Positions 59,628-64,000 of a stretch of DNA of 64,000 nucleotides are shown in pieces. The notes beneath the pieces are model-generated. The model was not told where the DNA came from. It searched no databases and saw nothing but the letters and a program-made list of their open reading frames with translations. The position numbers were made by a program, and so were the translations under genes. This DNA is from Asaia bogorensis (lineage in GTDB: Bacteria > Pseudomonadota > Alphaproteobacteria > CACIAM-22H2): positions 1 to 64,000 of the forward strand of contig CAMDLT010000003.1 of the NCBI GenBank assembly GCA_945901855.1, given 5' to 3'. The number at the start of each line of letters is the position of its first letter. Positions within the stretch are counted from its first letter, which is position 1.

Positions 59628-60461
59628 TCACGTAGCCGCCCGCGCGTCGTCGATCGCCCGCCAAACCTTGAGCGCTTGGACGCTCGCCGCCACGTCATGC
59701 ACGCGCAAGATATCGGCACCGCCCGCAACGGCCGCCAAACCGGCCGCCAGCGAGCCCGGCAACCGCTCTTTGGGTCGCTCGCCTTGCGAAAGCGCCCCGA
59801 TAAACGCCTTGCGGCTCGCCCCGATCAGAACTGCAGCACCCAAGGCGCGCAGCAGCGGCACATGGGCCAAAATCTGCGCATTGTGCGCGACTGTCTTGCC
59901 AAAACCGAGGCCGGGATCGACGCACAGCCGATCGGGCGCGATGCCGGCCGCCCGGCACGCGGCCAGGCGCGCAGCCAGATAGGCGGCAATTTCGCGCGGC
60001 GCATTGGCATAGACCGGGTTGGCCTGCATGGTCTGGGGCTTGCCCTGCATGTGCATGAGCACGACGGCGGCCTTGCGCGCGGCGACCAGCGCCAAAGCAT
60101 CGGGGTCGCCCGCAAGGGCGGTCACGTCGTTGACGATCGCGGCCCCGGCATCGAGGGCGGCCGCCATGGTCGCGGCATTGCGCGTGTCGATCGACACGAC
60201 CGCGCCCGCCTTGACCAGCGCTTCGATCACCGGCACCACGCGGCGGCGTTCTTCGAGCGGCGCCACCATATCGGCACCCGGCCGCGTCGATTCGCCGCCG
60301 ATATCCAGGATATCGGCCCCTTCCGCGCGCAGCCGCAGCCCGTGCGCGATGGCGCCGGGCGCATCGAAAAAATCGCCGCCGTCGGAGAACGAGTCCGGCG
60401 TCGCGTTGACGATGCCCATGACCAACGGCCGATCGAGGACAAAGCGTTCGAATCTGCGCAT
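59628..60461 (-). CDS. folP: Dihydropteroate synthase
   Basis: This 277-residue TIM-barrel enzyme joins pABA to the pterin in folate synthesis and is the sulfonamide target. Seen: MGIVNATPDSFSDGGDF, DIGGESTRPGADMV, and the C-terminal LIGASRKAFIG with GLAAVAGGADILRVHDV. It lies 38 bases ahead of glmM. The usual neighbour ftsH is separated from it by more than 2 kb of other genes. Confidence 0.94.
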   Translation of the reverse strand: MRRFERFVLDRPLVMGIVNATPDSFSDGGDFFDAPGAIAHGLRLRAEGADILDIGGESTRPGADMVAPLEERRRVVPVIEALVKAGAVVSIDTRNAATMAAALDAGAAIVNDVTALAGDPDALALVAARKAAVVLMHMQGKPQTMQANPVYANAPREIAAYLAARLAACRAAGIAPDRLCVDPGLGFGKTVAHNAQILAHVPLLRALGAAVLIGASRKAFIGALSQGERPKERLPGSLAAGLAAVAGGADILRVHDVAASVQALKVWRAIDDARAAT

Positions 60462-60526
60462 GCAAATGGAATAGCCCGAATCGCCGCCGCGTTGTTCGGA
60501 AAATTCATTTCGATGCGGGAGCCAGG

Positions 60527-60793
60527 ATGCGCCCACACCTTGCCCTTGCCGCCGCCATGCTGCTGTCGTTGACGGGCTGCGTGACGTCGGGCGGCGGATC
60601 GAGTTTCGGCATTTACAGCGGCACGGGCTACGGCGCCGGACGGGCCCCGCTCTATTACGATCCGTACCCCTATCCGTTCGCGCGGGCGCCCTATGGCTTC
60701 TACCCCTATAGCCGGTTTGGCCCGTCGCCGTTCCATGGCTGGGGCGGCCATCGCGCGTGCTGGCGCGACCGGCGCGGACGCGTGATCTGCTAA
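60527..60793 (+). CDS. Small lipoprotein with Tyr/Pro/Gly-rich body
   Basis: This 88-residue protein has a lipoprotein signal with lipobox LTGC (Cys18). The rest is rich in Tyr, Pro, Gly and Phe (repeats of the YDPYPYPF and YGFYPYS kind) and ends RDRRGRVIC. I do not recognise a family. It is the only plus-strand gene between folP and ftsH and is convergent with the AlkC-like gene (four-base overlap). An SD-like GGGAG lies nine bases before the ATG. Confidence 0.65.
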   Translation: MRPHLALAAAMLLSLTGCVTSGGGSSFGIYSGTGYGAGRAPLYYDPYPYPFARAPYGFYPYSRFGPSPFHGWGGHRACWRDRRGRVIC

Positions 60794-61896
60794 AGCCGCA
60801 GCATAAAATCGGCGCGCGCCAATTCGCGGCCATTGACCAGCAGCGCGATCGCGTGCGCGCCCGCGTGGTAGCGCCGCGTCGTGATCGGGCGGATCGCGTG
60901 GCGCTTTTCGAGCGTGCAGCTCTCGCCGGGGGCCAGCGTGCGCACGGCCCACTTGAACACTTTGGCCGTGGCGCCGCCGTTCGCCTTGCGATGGTGCACC
61001 GCATAGTCGATCGACAGATGCACGGGCGAACGCGCCCGGTTGGTAAGCTGCGTTTTGAACGTCACGGCTTGGCCGAGCTTGATCGATTTTGGCGCGAGCA
61101 CGAAGGTCGTCAGCGACAGATCCGCGCCGCCCTTGAAACCGAGCAACGCAAGCGCCGCCGCATTGCCGTCTTTGACGAGCGTGCGCAATCCATGCCGCAC
61201 CGTGCCGCGCGCGGCTTGGTCTTTCCACCAGGCCGTTGCGGCCGCGATCGCGGCACCGGGATTGTCTTTGGCAATGTCGTTGAGATTGTTGGCAACCGAC
61301 CGGCGCACGATTTCGTTCGGGTCCGCGCATAGCCGGTTGACAATGGCGAGAACGGGTGCGGGATCGGCGATAAATTCGGGCAAGCGCATCGCCCAGGGCA
61401 GACGCGGCCGAATGCCCTCGCTGGCCAGCCGCCGCACGCGCCAATCGCCGTCGTCCGCCCAGCGTTCGACATGCGCCATCGCCAGATCGCGATGGCGCAG
61501 CACGAAGGGCCGAATATCGAACTCGGCGCTGAAAAATCGCGTGAGGATCGGCAGGGCCGCAAGCGATTCCTCGGGATGGTCGAGCCCGTGGCGGCCGACA
61601 AAATTGACGAGCGGCAAAAACCGAAACGAGCCCATCCCGCTCGCCTCGTCCGTCGGCATGTCTTGGCGCAAGCTCTTGAGCACCCATTCGAGCGCTGCCG
61701 GAAAGCTGCCCGGCAAGCTCGCGCGAATGCCGTCGGCGATGCGCGCCGAGCGCGCCTTGAGCTCAAGCGCCGGCAAATCGGCAACGACATCCTCGACGAA
61801 TTTTTCGGCAGGGAACGACGGCAAAACGGCCGCCAAGTTTCCCGCAAGAAACGCGACGGCCGTTCTGTCGAACATCGATTTCAAATCGTCGGACAC
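60790..61896 (-). CDS. AlkC-like DNA alkylation repair protein with C-terminal Ig-like domain
   Basis: This 368-residue protein resembles the HEAT-repeat DNA glycosylase family AlkC/AlkD, which removes N3- and N7-methylpurines. The N-terminal part (about 1-255) is a helical repeat array with the motif ERWADDGDWRVRRLASEGIRPRLPWAMRL. The C-terminal part (about 265-368) is beta-rich and looks like the Ig-like domain found in some AlkC proteins (SIKLGQAVTFKTQLTNRARSPVHLSIDYAVH). It sits next to a zeta-toxin-like module, in a stretch that breaks a conserved operon. Confidence 0.82.
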   Translation of the reverse strand: MSDDLKSMFDRTAVAFLAGNLAAVLPSFPAEKFVEDVVADLPALELKARSARIADGIRASLPGSFPAALEWVLKSLRQDMPTDEASGMGSFRFLPLVNFVGRHGLDHPEESLAALPILTRFFSAEFDIRPFVLRHRDLAMAHVERWADDGDWRVRRLASEGIRPRLPWAMRLPEFIADPAPVLAIVNRLCADPNEIVRRSVANNLNDIAKDNPGAAIAAATAWWKDQAARGTVRHGLRTLVKDGNAAALALLGFKGGADLSLTTFVLAPKSIKLGQAVTFKTQLTNRARSPVHLSIDYAVHHRKANGGATAKVFKWAVRTLAPGESCTLEKRHAIRPITTRRYHAGAHAIALLVNGRELARADFMLRL

Positions 61897-61945
61897 AAAC
61901 CGATCCGATCAAACCGCAAGCGCCGGGACAACAAACGTACGGGCT

Positions 61946-62554
61946 TCACGACGGACGTTCGAGCGAGGCAAATATCCGTTCGGCCCATTGCGGGATGTCG
62001 CCATAGATTTTTGCCAGCGTACCGTCGCTCGCGCGTAAGACCGGGCGCGCATCGACGCGATCGACCGAATTGTCGTAAAGGTAGAACCGATCCACAATCG
62101 GCGCGGCGACGGCTGCGATCGCCATCGACTTGGCATAACGTGAAACGATTTTCTCGATCGGCACCGTGTGACCGCCTTTGACGTAGCGTGCGGCGATGCG
62201 AGCCGCATTGATTTCGGGGCCCGATGTGCCGATAAAAAACAGCCGCACAAAATATCCGAGATTGCGCGCGCCCAGAATGAACTGGAGCTTTTCGTCCGTC
62301 GACAAAACAGTCTCAAATGCCAACGGCCGAAGTTGTGCGACAGCTTCGCGGCGGCGAAGTTCGGCAAGATCGGCCGCCTTCTTGATACTGTCCGGGTCAT
62401 TCCAACCCGAAAATTCGTGCTGGGCGATGTCGTCGGGATTGACGTAGAGCACGTCCCTTCCCCAGTCGCTGTCCCGCAACCTTGCGGTTACCGTGGTCTT
62501 TCCCGACCCATTGGGTCCCGCGATGCAGATCAGCGGCGGACGAAGCGTTTCCAC
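61946..62554 (-). CDS. Zeta-toxin-like P-loop kinase (COG4185 type)
   Basis: This 202-residue protein has a Walker A loop GPNGSGKTT (13-21), then VNPDDIAQHEF, ETVLSTDEKLQFI and YVKGGHTVPIEKI, the order found in zeta-toxin/AAA proteins of the COG4185 group. Zeta kinases phosphorylate UDP-activated sugars and poison cell-wall synthesis; this group is less studied. The GTG start at 62554 lies inside the preceding small gene (25-base overlap), so both are read together. No other antitoxin is seen. Confidence 0.8.
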   Translation of the reverse strand: METLRPPLICIAGPNGSGKTTVTARLRDSDWGRDVLYVNPDDIAQHEFSGWNDPDSIKKAADLAELRRREAVAQLRPLAFETVLSTDEKLQFILGARNLGYFVRLFFIGTSGPEINAARIAARYVKGGHTVPIEKIVSRYAKSMAIAAVAAPIVDRFYLYDNSVDRVDARPVLRASDGTLAKIYGDIPQWAERIFASLERPS

Positions 62555-62721
62555 TGCGGATCTTTCAACGCGCGATTTGTCGCTTCGCGAACCATGTCGA
62601 GTACGCGTGCCTCGGCAACATCGCAACCGATGCGCGCATCCTCGCCCGCAGCTGCGATGATCGCAGGCAAGGCGCGGTCGAAATCGTCGTCGATCCAGTC
62701 TGGTACAGGCGGTTTGGACAT
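62530..62721 (-). CDS. Small protein overlapping the zeta-like gene (candidate antitoxin)
   Basis: This 63-residue acidic-plus-basic protein (MSKPPVPDWIDDDFDRALPA start, with PQWKRFVRR at the end) precedes the zeta-like kinase and overlaps it by 25 bases. I do not recognise a family. The toxin-antitoxin arrangement makes it a candidate antitoxin, but it lacks the clear features of epsilon. It has an SD-like AAGGTGG 11 to 5 bases before the ATG and begins 14 bases after the ftsH stop, so it rides on the ftsH transcript. Confidence 0.65.
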   Translation of the reverse strand: MSKPPVPDWIDDDFDRALPAIIAAAGEDARIGCDVAEARVLDMVREATNRALKDPQWKRFVRR

Positions 62722-62735
62722 AATGCCACCTTGGA

Positions 62736-64000
<1,265 letters not shown>

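Overview
This 64 kb window is a high-GC, densely packed bacterial chromosome segment. It most likely comes from an alphaproteobacterium, possibly of the Rhodospirillales type; I infer the order and cannot prove it. The evidence is an alphaproteobacterial serC leader RNA ahead of serC-serA, hisZ next to purA, a DUF1127-type small protein, rluD directly ahead of an RpoH sigma factor, a CheA kinase fused to a receiver domain, and frequent GTG/TTG starts with 1-4 nt gene overlaps.

Layout. 1-1600: mobile DNA. The edge holds the end of an IS3-family element, followed by a tyrosine integrase that abuts the 5' side of a tRNA-Thr(UGU) gene. 1.6-9.4 kb: housekeeping and signalling genes, namely a GlcG/HbpS-like protein, cheW and a hybrid cheA, a TAXI-type solute-binding protein, a cytochrome P450 and a DEAD-box RNA helicase. 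9.4-22.4 kb: a scavenging block for amides and cyclic nitrogen compounds, with an AtzG/AtzE-like amidase pair, hutD, the pxpBCA 5-oxoprolinase, an amidohydrolase operon with a dipeptide-type ABC importer, and a divergent cytosine-deaminase-like hydrolase. 22.5-31.4 kb: a complete RND efflux operon with one adaptor, two different inner-membrane pumps and one outer-membrane lipoprotein channel. 31.4-35.1 kb: a six-gene arsenic operon (arsR, arsI-like lyase, two unrelated arsenate reductases, aquaglyceroporin, MFS exporter).

35-48.5 kb: core genes (ltaE, rluD, rpoH, purA, hisZ, serA, serC with its leader RNA, a fabI-like gene, an L,D-transpeptidase-like gene), with an unusual membrane-anchored pseudokinase and small membrane protein pair between rpoH and purA. 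48.5-55.9 kb: a long minus-strand run of small metabolic, acetyltransferase and transport genes (three GNATs, MaoC, Ada-like methyltransferase, LysE exporter, two tandem PhzF paralogues, PaiB-like, LctP-like permease, DUF1127), divergent from a MocR-type regulator. 57.3-64 kb: thiD, then glmM-folP and ftsH. The usually tight ftsH-folP-glmM group is split here by a small lipoprotein, an AlkC-like DNA repair protein and a two-gene zeta-toxin-like module.

The most unusual items are the pseudokinase pair (38998-41543), the zeta-like kinase with an overlapping small partner directly behind ftsH (61946-62721), several leader hairpins that mask ribosome binding sites (9409-9435 and the serC leader), and an arsR operator that covers its own start codon (31429-31444). 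No CRISPR array, rRNA or replication origin was seen. No gene-free stretch exceeds 300 bases.
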